The notes below the pieces were generated by a model. It searched no databases. It saw nothing but the letters and a program-made list of their open reading frames with translations, and was not told the DNA's origin. Of a stretch of DNA of 64,000 nt, positions 33,903-43,972 are shown one piece after another. The stretch spans positions 1 through 64,000 of the forward strand of contig NZ_ATGG01000010.1 in assembly GCF_000413855.1 (NCBI RefSeq), read 5' to 3'. Source of the stretch: Acinetobacter gyllenbergii CIP 110306 = MTCC 11365. GTDB taxonomy: Bacteria; Pseudomonadota; Gammaproteobacteria; Pseudomonadales; Moraxellaceae. Position 1 is the stretch's first letter, and every line of letters starts with the position of its first letter. The translations under genes were made by a program, and so were the position numbers.

Positions 33903-34919
33903 TTAGGGTGAAGGTGCTGCTGCAGGCTTTTGTGCCTGAATCTTACTGAGGAAAGGTAGATATTGCTGTACCACCAATTGATCTGCTTCCAAGATTGGCA
34001 TATGTCCAACATTGTCCAAGATCACAGGCGCTTGCGCATTTTTCAGCAGTGATTTTAACTCAGGTGCAACTTCAACATTGATAATTTTATCTTGTTTACC
34101 CCATAAAATTAGGGTGGGTGCATCAATTGAGCGTGCCAATAAGGCAAATGAATCAGGTGTGTAGAGTTTATTCAAGGCAATGATTTGATCCACCATCTTT
34201 TGAGTTTGCTCAATCTGACCAATCATCATTTTCTCTTGCGCTTGTGCAATTTCCTTAGGAATGAAGGGTGGTGTATGCATGGCTTGTTGCATCAAGAAAT
34301 TAAAGTCTCCTTTTTTGCTCACAATCATGTTTCTTACTTGGGTTGGATCTTTGAGATAAGGCGTGGTAGCAGATTTATATACCCCAGCCGCATCAATCAA
34401 GAACAGGCTCTTGGTTTCAAATGGATATTGACCTGCATACAGCATCGCAATTGAACCACCCAGTGAATGGCCTGCCACATGGGCTGGACCAGTGAGGTTT
34501 GCCGCTTCGACAAAACGACGTAGTTTTTCAGTCACGTTGGGAACTGAATAATCAAAATCTTTAGGCACCTGCGTTTCACCACTGGCAGGCAAGTCAGGGA
34601 TGACCACATGGTAGTTTGCTGTTAAGGCACGTGCGACACGGTTCCAGTTATCGCGACTGCCTGCTAAACCATGAATTAAAATCACAATCGGTTTACCTGC
34701 TTGCCCGCCCTCACTATAGGACCAAGTGATGTCACCTACTTTTAGAGTTTTACTTTGTAAGCCTGCCCAAGCACGTTCTTGCTGCAGTAGGTTTTGGAAA
34801 CTCATTTCAATTTCCGCAGCCTGTGTGGTGCTGATTGCAACTGTAGTCAAACTGCATGCCAGTAAAGCTGCAGTGAGTGTCCTACGAAAGGGCATTGCAA
34901 ATTGGTTTTTTGTATTCAT
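33903..34919 (-). CDS. Exported alpha/beta-hydrolase (lipase/esterase type)
   Basis: 338 residues with an N-terminal signal sequence (hydrophobic 14-30, cleaved near TQAA). The alpha/beta-hydrolase core has the oxyanion segment LIHGLAGSRDNW, nucleophile Ser152 in GHSLGG, Asp277 in WGKQDKI and His306 in VGHMPILE: a complete triad. The C-terminal tail is Ala/Pro-rich (QAQKPAAAPSP), as often seen in periplasmic or envelope-attached enzymes. It hydrolyses an ester substrate in the periplasm; the specificity is unknown. It may be co-transcribed with the helical protein gene downstream (24-base gap). Confidence 0.88.
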   Translation of the reverse strand: MNTKNQFAMPFRRTLTAALLACSLTTVAISTTQAAEIEMSFQNLLQQERAWAGLQSKTLKVGDITWSYSEGGQAGKPIVILIHGLAGSRDNWNRVARALTANYHVVIPDLPASGETQVPKDFDYSVPNVTEKLRRFVEAANLTGPAHVAGHSLGGSIAMLYAGQYPFETKSLFLIDAAGVYKSATTPYLKDPTQVRNMIVSKKGDFNFLMQQAMHTPPFIPKEIAQAQEKMMIGQIEQTQKMVDQIIALNKLYTPDSFALLARSIDAPTLILWGKQDKIINVEVAPELKSLLKNAQAPVILDNVGHMPILEADQLVVQQYLPFLSKIQAQKPAAAPSP

Positions 34920-35140
34920 TGTTCTGTCCTTGATCTATTTTTACGCCCATTGATTATTGGGGAAAGTGCTAAAGGAGTCATTTGCATAATCTACAGCTGT
35001 ATGGAAATTCTTGCCAATGAAATCATCAATTTTCCATTATTTTCCTGATTAAAACATTAGCAGACCGGCTGAGAGTTTTTATTTTTGTCAGTGACTTTCA
35101 AACAGGTGCACATTACACTATTTGCTCATGTCAACCATAG

Positions 35141-35767
35141 ATGGATTTAAGCATGCTCACTGCTCAAGAAGCCCTAGAACGTTTAAAAGCTGGTAATGCT
35201 CGTTTTGTAAAGGGAGAGGCAGTTCAACAAAAATTATTGTCTCACCAAGAACGTGCCGAAATGGCAAGTGAACAAAATCCTTTTGCGATTGTTTTAGGTT
35301 GTTCTGATTCCCGAGTCCCTGCGGAAATGGTGTTTGACCAAGGTTTAGGTGACTTGTTCGTGATTCGTGTAGCCGGCAATATCGTTGCGCCATCACAGGT
35401 GGGGAGTGTTGAGTTTGCAGCAGAACGTTATGATTGTGCTGTCGTAGTGGTGCTAGGGCATAGTCACTGTGGTGCGATTCAAGCGACGATTGATACCTTG
35501 ATGAATCCACAGCAACCGCCATCGTCAAATTTGATGTCGATTGTCAATCGGGTACGTCCTTCGGTTGAAATCTTGATGCAAACAGATTTAAAAAATGATT
35601 TGAAAAAACTGTCAGCTCATGCGGTTCGTTCCAATGTATTTGCTTCAGTGAATCAATTACGTCATGGTTCGGCAGTGTTGGAAAGTTTGATCGAGAAAGG
35701 CAAAATGATTGTAGTCGGAGCAGAATATTCACTGGAAACAGGTGAAGTCAGTTTCTTCGATTTTTAA
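35141..35767 (+). CDS. Beta-class carbonic anhydrase
   Basis: 208 residues. Zinc ligands and catalytic residues are visible: Cys54, Asp56 and Arg58 in GCSDSR, then His107 and Cys110 in GHSHCGA. It interconverts CO2 and bicarbonate. The ATG at 35141 has an in-frame alternative at 35153. No signal peptide is present, so it is cytoplasmic. It stands alone, divergent from the hydrolase gene, with a 221-base gap holding both promoters. Confidence 0.94.
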   Translation: MDLSMLTAQEALERLKAGNARFVKGEAVQQKLLSHQERAEMASEQNPFAIVLGCSDSRVPAEMVFDQGLGDLFVIRVAGNIVAPSQVGSVEFAAERYDCAVVVVLGHSHCGAIQATIDTLMNPQQPPSSNLMSIVNRVRPSVEILMQTDLKNDLKKLSAHAVRSNVFASVNQLRHGSAVLESLIEKGKMIVVGAEYSLETGEVSFFDF

Positions 35768-35867
35768 AGCAGATGGCGAGTTGAGAGACTCGCCATTATT
35801 TTATCATTCATACTTTATATTCTTTATTGATAAAATTTGGGTGTTTCAATCAAAGCGTAGTTCCACT

Positions 35868-36308
35868 ATGAATATTATGCCGATATCTGAATCACAATTA
35901 TCAGATTGGTTAGCATTAAGATGCTTACTTTGGCCTGATCATGAAGATGTGCATTTACAGGAAATGCGCCAACTGATCACACAGGCACATCGTTTACAAT
36001 TATTGGCTTATACCGACACCCAACAAGCAATTGCCATGTTGGAAGCTTCAATTCGGTATGAATATGTGAATGGCACACAAACATCGCCTGTGGCTTTTTT
36101 GGAAGGGATTTTTGTATTGCCTGAATATCGTCGTTCAGGTATCGCAACGGGGTTGGTTCAACAAGTGGAAATTTGGGCGAAACAGTTTGCATGTACAGAG
36201 TTTGCTTCGGATGCAGCGTTGGATAATCAGATCAGCCACGCCATGCATCAAGCACTCGGTTTTCATGAAACTGAACGTGTGGTGTATTTTAAGAAAAATA
36301 TCGGCTAA
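35868..36308 (+). CDS. aac(6')-I: Aminoglycoside 6'-N-acetyltransferase, AAC(6')-I type
   Basis: I chose the ATG at 35868 (MNIMPISESQLSDW), giving 146 residues, the size of the chromosomal AAC(6')-I enzymes of Acinetobacter. Characteristic segments are HLQEMRQL, QAIAMLEASIRYEYVNGTQTSPV, FLEGIFVLPEYRRSGIA (acetyl-CoA-binding GNAT motif A) and FASDAALDNQISHAMHQALGFHET. These closely resemble the Acinetobacter AAC(6')-Ig/Ij group. It acetylates the 6' amino group of aminoglycosides such as tobramycin and kanamycin. No transposon or integron signals are near, so it looks intrinsic to the species. Confidence 0.88.
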   Translation: MNIMPISESQLSDWLALRCLLWPDHEDVHLQEMRQLITQAHRLQLLAYTDTQQAIAMLEASIRYEYVNGTQTSPVAFLEGIFVLPEYRRSGIATGLVQQVEIWAKQFACTEFASDAALDNQISHAMHQALGFHETERVVYFKKNIG

Positions 36309-36333
36309 GCGGCTTTAGCGAATCAACTGGTGC

Positions 36334-36963
36334 TTATAAGGCGCTTTTGATATAGGGATAAGCCACATTCAGCATAATCGGTTGGGCTTTGGCATTGGGA
36401 TGAATCTGGTCATTCTGAATTAAGTTTTTATGCCCAGCCACGCCTTCAAGGAAGAACGGCAAGAGTTTTACTTTATATTGCTGACTTACAATTTTGTAAT
36501 TATTTTCAAAAGCTGTGCTATAGGCGGTCCCATAATTCGGTGGTATTTTCATACCAAACAGTAAAACATTGGCGTTCTGTTTTTGGCTCAGTTGTACCAA
36601 TTGAGCGAGATTCTTTTGAATCATTTGTGGCGGTTGACCACGTAAGCCATCATTGCCGCCAAGCTCAATCACTACAATTTCAGGCTTATAGGTTTGTAAT
36701 AACTTCGGAAGTCTTGCTAAGGCACCACTGGTGGTTTCACCGCTGACACTTGCATTGACCACTTTGTGTTGTTTCGGATACTGTTGGTCTAGGCGTTGTT
36801 GTAATAATTGCACCCAACCTTGCTTTACATCGATGCCATAACCTGCGCTCAGGCTATCACCCAAAATTAAAATAGTCTTTGCTGATACCAATGTTGGGAT
36901 CAAGCCAATGGCGATGATTCCAACTGCTTTTGATCGTGACCCGATAACTTTAGATTTTTGCAT
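36334..36963 (-). CDS. tesA: Periplasmic thioesterase I/lysophospholipase L1-type esterase
   Basis: 209 residues with an N-terminal signal sequence (cleaved after VSA, ~28). SGNH-hydrolase blocks: GDSLSAGYG with Ser37, GETTSGALARLP (Gly block), IELGGNDGL (Asn block) and DQIHPNAKAQ with the Asp-His pair. It hydrolyses acyl-CoA, lysophospholipid or ester substrates in the periplasm. It is divergent from the ABC exporter genes; this tesA/ybbA/ybbP arrangement is conserved in many gammaproteobacteria. Confidence 0.92.
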   Translation of the reverse strand: MQKSKVIGSRSKAVGIIAIGLIPTLVSAKTILILGDSLSAGYGIDVKQGWVQLLQQRLDQQYPKQHKVVNASVSGETTSGALARLPKLLQTYKPEIVVIELGGNDGLRGQPPQMIQKNLAQLVQLSQKQNANVLLFGMKIPPNYGTAYSTAFENNYKIVSQQYKVKLLPFFLEGVAGHKNLIQNDQIHPNAKAQPIMLNVAYPYIKSAL

Positions 36964-36999
36964 CGTATTTCAAATTTGTCCTAAAGGATACGTGACATC

Positions 37000-37704
37000 A
37001 TGCCACAACCGATTATCTCTGCCCAAAAAGTTACACAAAACATTCAAATCAATCAGCAAAGTCTGAGCATTTTAAAAGACATAGATTTAGATATCTATCA
37101 AGGTGAACAGATTGCCATTACTGGCCGTTCGGGCTCGGGGAAATCAACACTATTAGGTATTCTTGCGACATTGGATCGACCAAGTCTGGGGGAATTATGG
37201 GTCTGTGGAGAAGCCGTTCATAAGCTTACTGAAGAACAACGTGCCCGTGTCCGTTTAGAAAATATTGGTTTTGTCTTTCAATCTTTCCAATTGTTGCCGC
37301 AGTTAAGTGCCTTGGAAAATGTGATGTTGCCGTTGCGGCTACAGCCAGATTTTAATTTCAAACAAGCTGAACAAAAAGCATTGGTATGGTTGGAACGGGT
37401 TGGACTGATTCGACAAGCACAGCAAACGCCGAAAGTGCTTTCAGGTGGAGAGCAGCAACGTGTTGCAATTGCACGAGCTTTGATTGCCGAGCCGAAAATC
37501 ATTTTTGCAGATGAACCCACAGGGAATCTGGATGGGCAAACTGCGGAAGAGGTTGAACAACTATTATTTGAGTTAAATCAAGAACTCGGCACCACATTAG
37601 TCTTGGTCACCCATGATCAAAACTTGGCTGCACTTTGCCAACGCCACGTCAAACTTGCCGATGGTCAAATTCAGGAAATTGTCAAGTTGCAGGAGGAGGT
37701 ATGA
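37000..37704 (+). CDS. ybbA: ABC transporter ATP-binding protein (YbbA/LolD type)
   Basis: 234 residues. Walker [10 protein letters not shown] (~residues 42-50), signature [15 protein letters not shown], Walker [14 protein letters not shown] and the H-loop LVTHD are all intact. It belongs to the MacB/LolD class, which powers export or mechanotransmission with FtsX-type permeases. Its stop overlaps the permease start by ATGA. The name YbbA is by context beside tesA. Confidence 0.9.
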   Translation: MPQPIISAQKVTQNIQINQQSLSILKDIDLDIYQGEQIAITGRSGSGKSTLLGILATLDRPSLGELWVCGEAVHKLTEEQRARVRLENIGFVFQSFQLLPQLSALENVMLPLRLQPDFNFKQAEQKALVWLERVGLIRQAQQTPKVLSGGEQQRVAIARALIAEPKIIFADEPTGNLDGQTAEEVEQLLFELNQELGTTLVLVTHDQNLAALCQRHVKLADGQIQEIVKLQEEV

Positions 37705-40184
37705 GTTCAGTCCTGAAACCCTTACTGTTACAAAGTTTTCGTACTGGGGGCTTATATTTACTGATTATAGCTTTGTCTTTGGCAATCAGTGCAACCACGG
37801 CGCTCAAGTTTAGTAATACTCAAGTCCAAAATGCGGTGGCATTACAGGCTGCCGAAATGTTGGGTGGTGATTTAGTCCTATCAGACAAGGACCCTATTCA
37901 GCCGAATTGGCTGCAACAGGCAGATGAACTGAAGTTAAAGCATGCTCCTGTGACGGTATTTAGCTCGATGGCACATACCCAAGATCAGTTTGTGATGGTC
38001 AATGTCAAAGCTGTAGATGGACATTTCCCATTGCGTGGTCAGTTGGTGATTCAACCCAAAGCACAGGCGATAAAAGCAGGAGAAGTCTGGTTAAGTCAGA
38101 GGGCAATGGATTTATTACATGCCAAGCTGGGTGAACCACTGGCAATTGCCGATGCTCAGTTTAAAGTCACGGGGATAATCGAGCGTGATTCTAATCAAGA
38201 GACAGGTTTTTCAGGTTTCTCTCCGACAGTGATTATTCACCAAGCTGATATTGCCAAAACCAATGCAGTTCAAGTTGGAAGTCGTATTGAATATCGACTG
38301 CTGCTTGCAGGAGAACCTGAGTCAATCAAGGCCTATAAAAAGATTTTTAAACAATCTCAAAAAGATGAACAAGACACCGAACAGCAAGCAGACCAACAAT
38401 TTGAAGGTGAACACAGTTCACTGAAACTCAGAGATGCCAGTCAATCCAATACCCGCTTAATGAAGCCGATTGAAAATCTGGATACCTTCTTGCAGCTAGC
38501 TAATCTATTGACCATTTTACTTTGCGGTATTGCGATTGCCTTAACCAGTCAACGTTATGTCCAACAAAACCAAGATCATATTGCTTTGATGCGATGTTTG
38601 GGGGCCAGTAAGCGACAAATTTTATTGGCCTATATTGCCTTGCTTGGAATCGTCAGTGCTTTGTCGATTGTGTTAGGAAGTCTGATTGGGATTGCTTTGG
38701 GTTATGGTTTATTGCAACTGATGCTGCAATTGATTCCACAACTGCAATTGAGTTTCGCAGTCATTGATCTACTTTATGCCTTGCCGATTGCGATTTTTAC
38801 CAGTGTGATGGTGTTGATTGGTTTTATTTTGCCAAGCATTTGGGAATTATTAAACACACCTCCGATTCGGGTGATTCGCCAACAGGAGCGTTCACGCAAG
38901 TCTTATGTGGCAATGTTTGCGATTGGTATTGTCAGCTTGGTTCTGTTTAGTTTGGTGCTGAGTGATAACCTCCAGTTGAGCTTGTTGGTACTCAGTGCAA
39001 TCTTACTACTTTGCACAATGATGTATGCTGTGATTTGGCTGTTCCTCAAGGCGATTAAACAACTGAAACATCCTCTCGCGGCTTATGTGCGGATTCCACA
39101 TCAAACTGCTTTGCAGATCACCGCACTGGCTTTAGGCCTGAGCTTGATTACGGTATTGAGTGTATTGAGAACGGATCTATTGCAACGCTGGCAACAGCAA
39201 TTGCCTGTGGGTACGCCAAACCAATTTGTCTATGGTTTACCGCCATTTGATATGCCTCAGTTTAAGCAACAGATTGAGCAAAATGGTTGGCAATCAACGC
39301 CACTGTATCCCAATATTCGTGGGCGATTGGTTGCTAAAAACGGTCATGCCTTTGCACCTGAGTTGGTTAAGCAAAACAATTCATTACGCCGTGAGCTCAA
39401 TCTGACTCAAGCCAGTCTTTATCCTAAAGACAATGTGATTACTCAAGGCGGTGCTCATTTTAGTAAAGCAGGACAAGTGTCGGTTGAGGAAAAAACTGCA
39501 CATGAGCTTGGCATTCAAATTGGGGATCAACTCAGTTTTAGCCTGCCTGAAGGTAGCTTAGAAGCCACAGTGGTGAATTTGCGTAGCGTCGAATGGGAAA
39601 GCTTTAGTCCGAATTTTTTCTTCATCTTCTCACCAGAAACGATGGATGAAAACGCGGGCAGTTATTTAGGCAGCTTTTATTTGCCACCTGCTGATCAGCC
39701 GAAAATGGTGCAATTGATTCAGCAATTTTCCAATACGGTATTTATTGATGTCGGACGGATTCTGGATGAAATTAAACGCTTGGTGAATGTACTGGTACAG
39801 ATTGTCACAGTACTGGCTGCCTTAGTTGGTCTCTCAGGCATATTAGTACTGATCGCATGTTTAAATGTGCTGATGGATGAGCGTCGCAAAGAAGTGGCAT
39901 TGTTACGTTCATTTGGCGTTGCCAAGAATAAGCTCAAACGAATGCTCAGTCTTGAGATTGGTTTTATTGGATTATTGTCAGGTGTGGTGGCGTGTTTATT
40001 TGCTGAAGTGATTAGCGCGATTGCCAGTCACAGGATGCAAATGGCCGTGCAATGGCATCCTGAGATTTGGTTGATCTTACCGCTGAGTATGATGATTATT
40101 TGTACTTTGATTGGTCGTTATCGCCTGAGTTATTTATGCGATATTCCACCCTTACAAAGCCTAAGAGAAATGAATCAGTCTTAA
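37701..40184 (+). CDS. ybbP: FtsX-type ABC permease (YbbP-like)
   Basis: I chose the ATG at 37701, which overlaps the ATPase stop and has a strong AGGAGGAGG ribosome site; the open frame extends a little further upstream. The protein has 827 residues and about ten helices in two FtsX-like domains (around 270-410 and 690-810) separated by large periplasmic parts. The second FtsX block is near VALLRSFGVAKNKLKRMLSLE. With YbbA it forms an ABC transporter; the substrate is unknown, though neighbouring TesA hints at a lipid-related role. It ends four bases inside the convergent rhomboid gene. Confidence 0.9.
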   Translation: MSSVLKPLLLQSFRTGGLYLLIIALSLAISATTALKFSNTQVQNAVALQAAEMLGGDLVLSDKDPIQPNWLQQADELKLKHAPVTVFSSMAHTQDQFVMVNVKAVDGHFPLRGQLVIQPKAQAIKAGEVWLSQRAMDLLHAKLGEPLAIADAQFKVTGIIERDSNQETGFSGFSPTVIIHQADIAKTNAVQVGSRIEYRLLLAGEPESIKAYKKIFKQSQKDEQDTEQQADQQFEGEHSSLKLRDASQSNTRLMKPIENLDTFLQLANLLTILLCGIAIALTSQRYVQQNQDHIALMRCLGASKRQILLAYIALLGIVSALSIVLGSLIGIALGYGLLQLMLQLIPQLQLSFAVIDLLYALPIAIFTSVMVLIGFILPSIWELLNTPPIRVIRQQERSRKSYVAMFAIGIVSLVLFSLVLSDNLQLSLLVLSAILLLCTMMYAVIWLFLKAIKQLKHPLAAYVRIPHQTALQITALALGLSLITVLSVLRTDLLQRWQQQLPVGTPNQFVYGLPPFDMPQFKQQIEQNGWQSTPLYPNIRGRLVAKNGHAFAPELVKQNNSLRRELNLTQASLYPKDNVITQGGAHFSKAGQVSVEEKTAHELGIQIGDQLSFSLPEGSLEATVVNLRSVEWESFSPNFFFIFSPETMDENAGSYLGSFYLPPADQPKMVQLIQQFSNTVFIDVGRILDEIKRLVNVLVQIVTVLAALVGLSGILVLIACLNVLMDERRKEVALLRSFGVAKNKLKRMLSLEIGFIGLLSGVVACLFAEVISAIASHRMQMAVQWHPEIWLILPLSMMIICTLIGRYRLSYLCDIPPLQSLREMNQS

Positions 40185-40987
40185 AAACTTAATTGGTTTT
40201 GGCGCAGGATTTCATGCCATAAAGGATTGAGTCCTGCGCTTAGAACCGTGCAATACCAATAAAATATAGCAAGAAGCAACATTCCGATCGCCAAGGCGAT
40301 CATCTGGAATAGGCCTCGGTTTTGCGTTTTTTGACTGAAATACCACATCGAGGCTAACAAAGCTCCCATGATCATACCGCCAATATGTGCGGCATTATTA
40401 ATGCCTGAAACAGTAAAACCAAAGACTAAGTTAATCCCCATGATCATCAATAATGATTTCTTATCGCGCCAGAAACGTTGTTGTGGTAAAGGTAACAATA
40501 AAGACACGACCGTCAGTGCTGCGCCGAGACCCATGACTGCACCTGATGCACCGGCACTAATCCGTGGCAGAAGATTCGGATCAAAGTGCTGCAATAGTTC
40601 ATAGCCATCACGAATACTTAAATAGCTCGACAGTACGCTGCCCATTAAACCAGCTAGAAAATACAGACCAATATAGTAGCTTCGACCAAATAGCTGTTCT
40701 GCCACACTGCCGAATACATAAAGTGCCGACATATTTAGCATTAAATGAATCATGCCAAAATGAAAAAACATACTGCTGAATAAGCGTTCAGGTTCAGCTG
40801 TGAAGGTGAGTGGGGTAAAATCTGCACCCCAAGCAATTGCATCTACAGGGGTAGGGTCGGTAATATTCACCCCTGAAAGAATTTGCCAGCCAAATAATCC
40901 GACATTGACTGCAATCAATAGCGCAGTAAACCACCATGTTTGTATTTGCAATTTTTGATTAATTTGTGGTGGAGTCGTTTCAGTCAT
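40181..40987 (-). CDS. Second rhomboid-family protease
   Basis: 268 residues with about six or seven membrane helices. Catalytic Ser148 (AGASGAVMG) and His201 (NAAHIGGMIMG) are present, along with the HFGMIHLMLNMSALYVFG block. It is longer than the rhomboid at 29198 and differs outside the motifs, so the two are paralogues with probably different substrates. The four-base overlap with the permease end is tail to tail. Confidence 0.9.
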   Translation of the reverse strand: MTETTPPQINQKLQIQTWWFTALLIAVNVGLFGWQILSGVNITDPTPVDAIAWGADFTPLTFTAEPERLFSSMFFHFGMIHLMLNMSALYVFGSVAEQLFGRSYYIGLYFLAGLMGSVLSSYLSIRDGYELLQHFDPNLLPRISAGASGAVMGLGAALTVVSLLLPLPQQRFWRDKKSLLMIMGINLVFGFTVSGINNAAHIGGMIMGALLASMWYFSQKTQNRGLFQMIALAIGMLLLAIFYWYCTVLSAGLNPLWHEILRQNQLSF

Positions 40988-41059
40988 GTGTTTACGCTAG
41001 TTATTGATATAAAAAATAGCTTAGCATGAATTAGTTGCACGATGGAGTGATGCACTTTA

Positions 41060-41734
41060 ATGAAAGCCTTTTTAGCACGCGCAGTAATGTTGATTATCGG
41101 CGTCATTCTACTGATTCAATTATGGATCTTTGGTAGTCTGGTCTGGTGGCGTACCCATCCTGTTGAAACTACAATGTTTATGCGGGCAGACTATTTAACC
41201 GATTTTAAGCCAATCAAACAAGAATGGCGTGACTATGACAATATTAGTGATAATTTCAAGCGTGCCATTTTAGCGGGTGAAGATGCCAAGTTTATCCATC
41301 ATCATGGTTTTGATTGGGCGGGGATTCAATTTGCATTGGAACGCAATAGTGAAAAAGGGGAGTTGGTTGCAGGCGGTTCAACGGTTTCGCAACAACTGGC
41401 AAAAAACCTTTTTCTTTATAACAAACGTTCGTTTATTCGTAAGGGGCAAGAAGCCATTGCCACATGGATGATGGAACGAATGTGGTCAAAACGCCGCATT
41501 TTAGAAGTGTATATGAATTCGGTTGAATTTGGTCAGAATATCTATGGGGTCGAGGCAGCGGCACAATTTTATTATGGCAAAAGTTCAAAAAGTTTAAGTC
41601 GGGAACAAGCCGCGTTCTTGGCGGCATTACTGCCTAATCCGAAGTATTATCAAGACAATCGCAACGATCGCAAGCTGCAATTTCGCAAACGAGTGATTTT
41701 GAAATATATGAATGCGATACAAATTCCAGAATAA
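41060..41734 (+). CDS. mtgA: Monofunctional peptidoglycan glycosyltransferase
   Basis: 224 residues with one N-terminal membrane helix (~8-28) and a GT51 domain. The catalytic glutamate is in [15 protein letters not shown], with [30 protein letters not shown] and [14 protein letters not shown] following; all five GT51 motifs are visible. It polymerises lipid II into glycan strands without a transpeptidase domain. The length is close to E. coli MtgA (242). A terminator follows. Confidence 0.94.
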   Translation: MKAFLARAVMLIIGVILLIQLWIFGSLVWWRTHPVETTMFMRADYLTDFKPIKQEWRDYDNISDNFKRAILAGEDAKFIHHHGFDWAGIQFALERNSEKGELVAGGSTVSQQLAKNLFLYNKRSFIRKGQEAIATWMMERMWSKRRILEVYMNSVEFGQNIYGVEAAAQFYYGKSSKSLSREQAAFLAALLPNPKYYQDNRNDRKLQFRKRVILKYMNAIQIPE

Positions 41735-41747
41735 TTAAATAAATTTT

Positions 41748-41776
41748 AAAAAAGCCCAATATTTTTGGGCTTTTTT
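41748..41776 (+). terminator. Terminator after mtgA
   Basis: AAAAAAGCCC pairs with GGGCTTTTTT around AATATTTTT; strong and symmetrical. Confidence 0.88.
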
Positions 41777-41782
41777 ACCAAA

Positions 41783-41811
41783 TTGACATAATTTTGCAGC
41801 ATACTTAAATC
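41783..41811 (+). promoter_or_regulatory. Likely ppk1 promoter
   Basis: A consensus TTGACA at 41783-41788 followed after 16 bases by TTAAAT (41805-41810). A start of transcription near 41817 would place the first in-frame ATG (41820) at the mRNA end, which supports the ATG at 41847 as the real start. Confidence 0.5.
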
Positions 41812-41846
41812 ATCACTTGATGAATGATAATGCGACAAGGTTCGGT

Positions 41847-43925
41847 ATGAATACTGCAGTGACGACAACAGCGCCCATAGAATATAGTTACAACGACCGT
41901 TATATTAATCGTGAACTTTCGATTCTCGATTTCCATCTTCGTGTACTTGAACAGGCCGTCGATCCACTTCACCCACTGTTAGAACGGATGAATTTCCTTC
42001 TGATTTTTTCACGTAACTTAGATGAGTTCTTTGAAATTCGTGTTGCAGGGGTAATGGAGCAACTGACCTTAGGCAATGAAAGCCGTACCCCAGATGGGCT
42101 AACACCTAAACAGGTTTTAGATCAAATTTCAAAAACGACACATGCAGCGATTGAACGCCAATATCGTATTTTAAATGAACAAATCTTGCCAAAATTACGT
42201 GAAGAAGATATTTGCTTTTTACGCCGTGGAGAACTAACACCGGCCCAATCGGCATGGATCAAGAAATATTTTCAAGAACAAGTTGCACCTGTACTGACTC
42301 CGATTAGCCTCGATCCTGCACATCCATTCCCACGCTTAGTGAATAAAAGCTTAAACTTTATTGTGACCTTGGAAGGCAAGGATGCGTTTGGTCGTCAGAT
42401 TGATCTTGCTGTTGTCCCAGCGCCGCGCTCATTACCTCGTGTAGTACGTTTACCAGATGAACTCACTGATGGCAAAGAACATCATGTGATGCTGTCTGCA
42501 ATTATTCATGAACATGTCTCTGATTTGTTCCCAGGTATGACTGCAACAGGTTGTTATCAGTTCCGTGTCACGCGTAATGCCGACTTAGCCTTGAATGAAG
42601 ATGTCGAAGATTTGGCCAAAGCGCTCAAAGGTGAATTAAGTTCACGCCGTTTTGGTCGTGCTGTACGTTTGGAAGTGACACATAACTGTCCAAAGCATAT
42701 TTACGAATACTTGCTGGATGAGTTTGATTTAAACGAAGAGCAACTTTATCGCGTTGATGGGCCAGTGAACTTGGCACGTTTGTTATCGAACTTTAAGCGT
42801 CCACATTTACGTTATGACTCGCATACCCCTGTGATTCCAAAAGCATTTAAAAAGTCGGAAAGTATTTTTGCGGCAATGCAAAAGCAGGACATTTTATTGC
42901 ACCATCCATTTGAGTCGTTTGCGCCTGTGATTCAACTGTTACGTGAAGCGGCACGTGATCCACAAGTGTTAGCAATTAAGCAAACGCTTTACCGCAGTGG
43001 TGCAGATTCAGAAATTGTGCAAGTCCTTGCCGAAGCAGCACGAAATGGGAAAGAAGTGACAGCCGTCATTGAACTACGTGCTCGTTTTGATGAAGAATCC
43101 AATATTGAAGTGGCCAACGTTTTGCAAGAAGCGGGCGCCGTGGTCGTATACGGTATTGTGGGTTATAAAACCCACGCCAAAATGATTTTAGTTGTGCGTC
43201 GTGAAAATAATAAGTTAGTCCGTTATGTACATTTGGGGACGGGTAACTATCATGCTACGAATGCACGGATCTATACTGACTATGGTTTGATGACCACAGA
43301 CAAAGACCTGTGCGAAGACGTACATCGTATTTTCCAAGAATTAACTGGTATGGGGAAAATGGCGAAGCCGAAAAAGCTACTCCATGCACCTTTCACTTTG
43401 CATGCACAATTGATCAATTATATTGATGACGAAATTGCCAATGCCAAAGAAGGCCGACCTGCGCAAATTATTATTAAAGTGAATGCCTTAACTGAAGTTC
43501 AGTTGATTAATAAATTGTATGAAGCATCGCAAGCGGGTGTTCAGGTCGACCTGATTATTCGTTCTATTTGCTGCCTACGCCCAGGTTTGCCAAATTTATC
43601 TGAAAATATTCGTGTACGTTCGATTGTTGGACGGTTCTTGGAACATACTCGCGTTTACTATTTCAGTAATAATGGCAATCCACGCATTTACGGTTCGAGT
43701 GCGGACTGGATGGATCGTAATTTATTCAACCGTGTTGAAGCTTGTTTTCCAATTGAAGATCCAGCATTGAAAAAGCGGATCTACCAACTCGGTTTATTGA
43801 ATTATCTCAAAGATAATCAGCAAGCATGGCTATTACAAGGCGATGGTGTTTGGGATCGTGCACGACCTGTGGAAGGTGAAGAGCCACATAATGCACAACA
43901 TACCTTATTAGAAGCGATCAAGTAA
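41847..43925 (+). CDS. ppk1: Polyphosphate kinase 1
   Basis: I chose the ATG at 41847 ([10 protein letters not shown]), which has an AAGG ribosome site and fits the promoter at 41783; ATG 41820 is a nine-codon-longer alternative. The protein has 692 residues with the four PPK1 domains. Visible motifs are [32 protein letters not shown], the catalytic-His segment [13 protein letters not shown] and [10 protein letters not shown], and the second active-site segment near [21 protein letters not shown]. It makes polyphosphate from ATP. Confidence 0.95.
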   Translation: MNTAVTTTAPIEYSYNDRYINRELSILDFHLRVLEQAVDPLHPLLERMNFLLIFSRNLDEFFEIRVAGVMEQLTLGNESRTPDGLTPKQVLDQISKTTHAAIERQYRILNEQILPKLREEDICFLRRGELTPAQSAWIKKYFQEQVAPVLTPISLDPAHPFPRLVNKSLNFIVTLEGKDAFGRQIDLAVVPAPRSLPRVVRLPDELTDGKEHHVMLSAIIHEHVSDLFPGMTATGCYQFRVTRNADLALNEDVEDLAKALKGELSSRRFGRAVRLEVTHNCPKHIYEYLLDEFDLNEEQLYRVDGPVNLARLLSNFKRPHLRYDSHTPVIPKAFKKSESIFAAMQKQDILLHHPFESFAPVIQLLREAARDPQVLAIKQTLYRSGADSEIVQVLAEAARNGKEVTAVIELRARFDEESNIEVANVLQEAGAVVVYGIVGYKTHAKMILVVRRENNKLVRYVHLGTGNYHATNARIYTDYGLMTTDKDLCEDVHRIFQELTGMGKMAKPKKLLHAPFTLHAQLINYIDDEIANAKEGRPAQIIIKVNALTEVQLINKLYEASQAGVQVDLIIRSICCLRPGLPNLSENIRVRSIVGRFLEHTRVYYFSNNGNPRIYGSSADWMDRNLFNRVEACFPIEDPALKKRIYQLGLLNYLKDNQQAWLLQGDGVWDRARPVEGEEPHNAQHTLLEAIK

Positions 43926-43927
43926 GA

Positions 43928-43966
43928 CCATAAAAAACCGACCTACTAAAGGTCGGTTTTTTATGG
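43928..43966. terminator. Shared terminator after ppk1
   Basis: CCATAAAAAACCGACC pairs with GGTCGGTTTTTTATGG around a seven-base loop. It lies between convergent ppk1 and the nitronate monooxygenase gene and can serve both. Confidence 0.92.
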
Positions 43967-43972
43967 CAGGGT

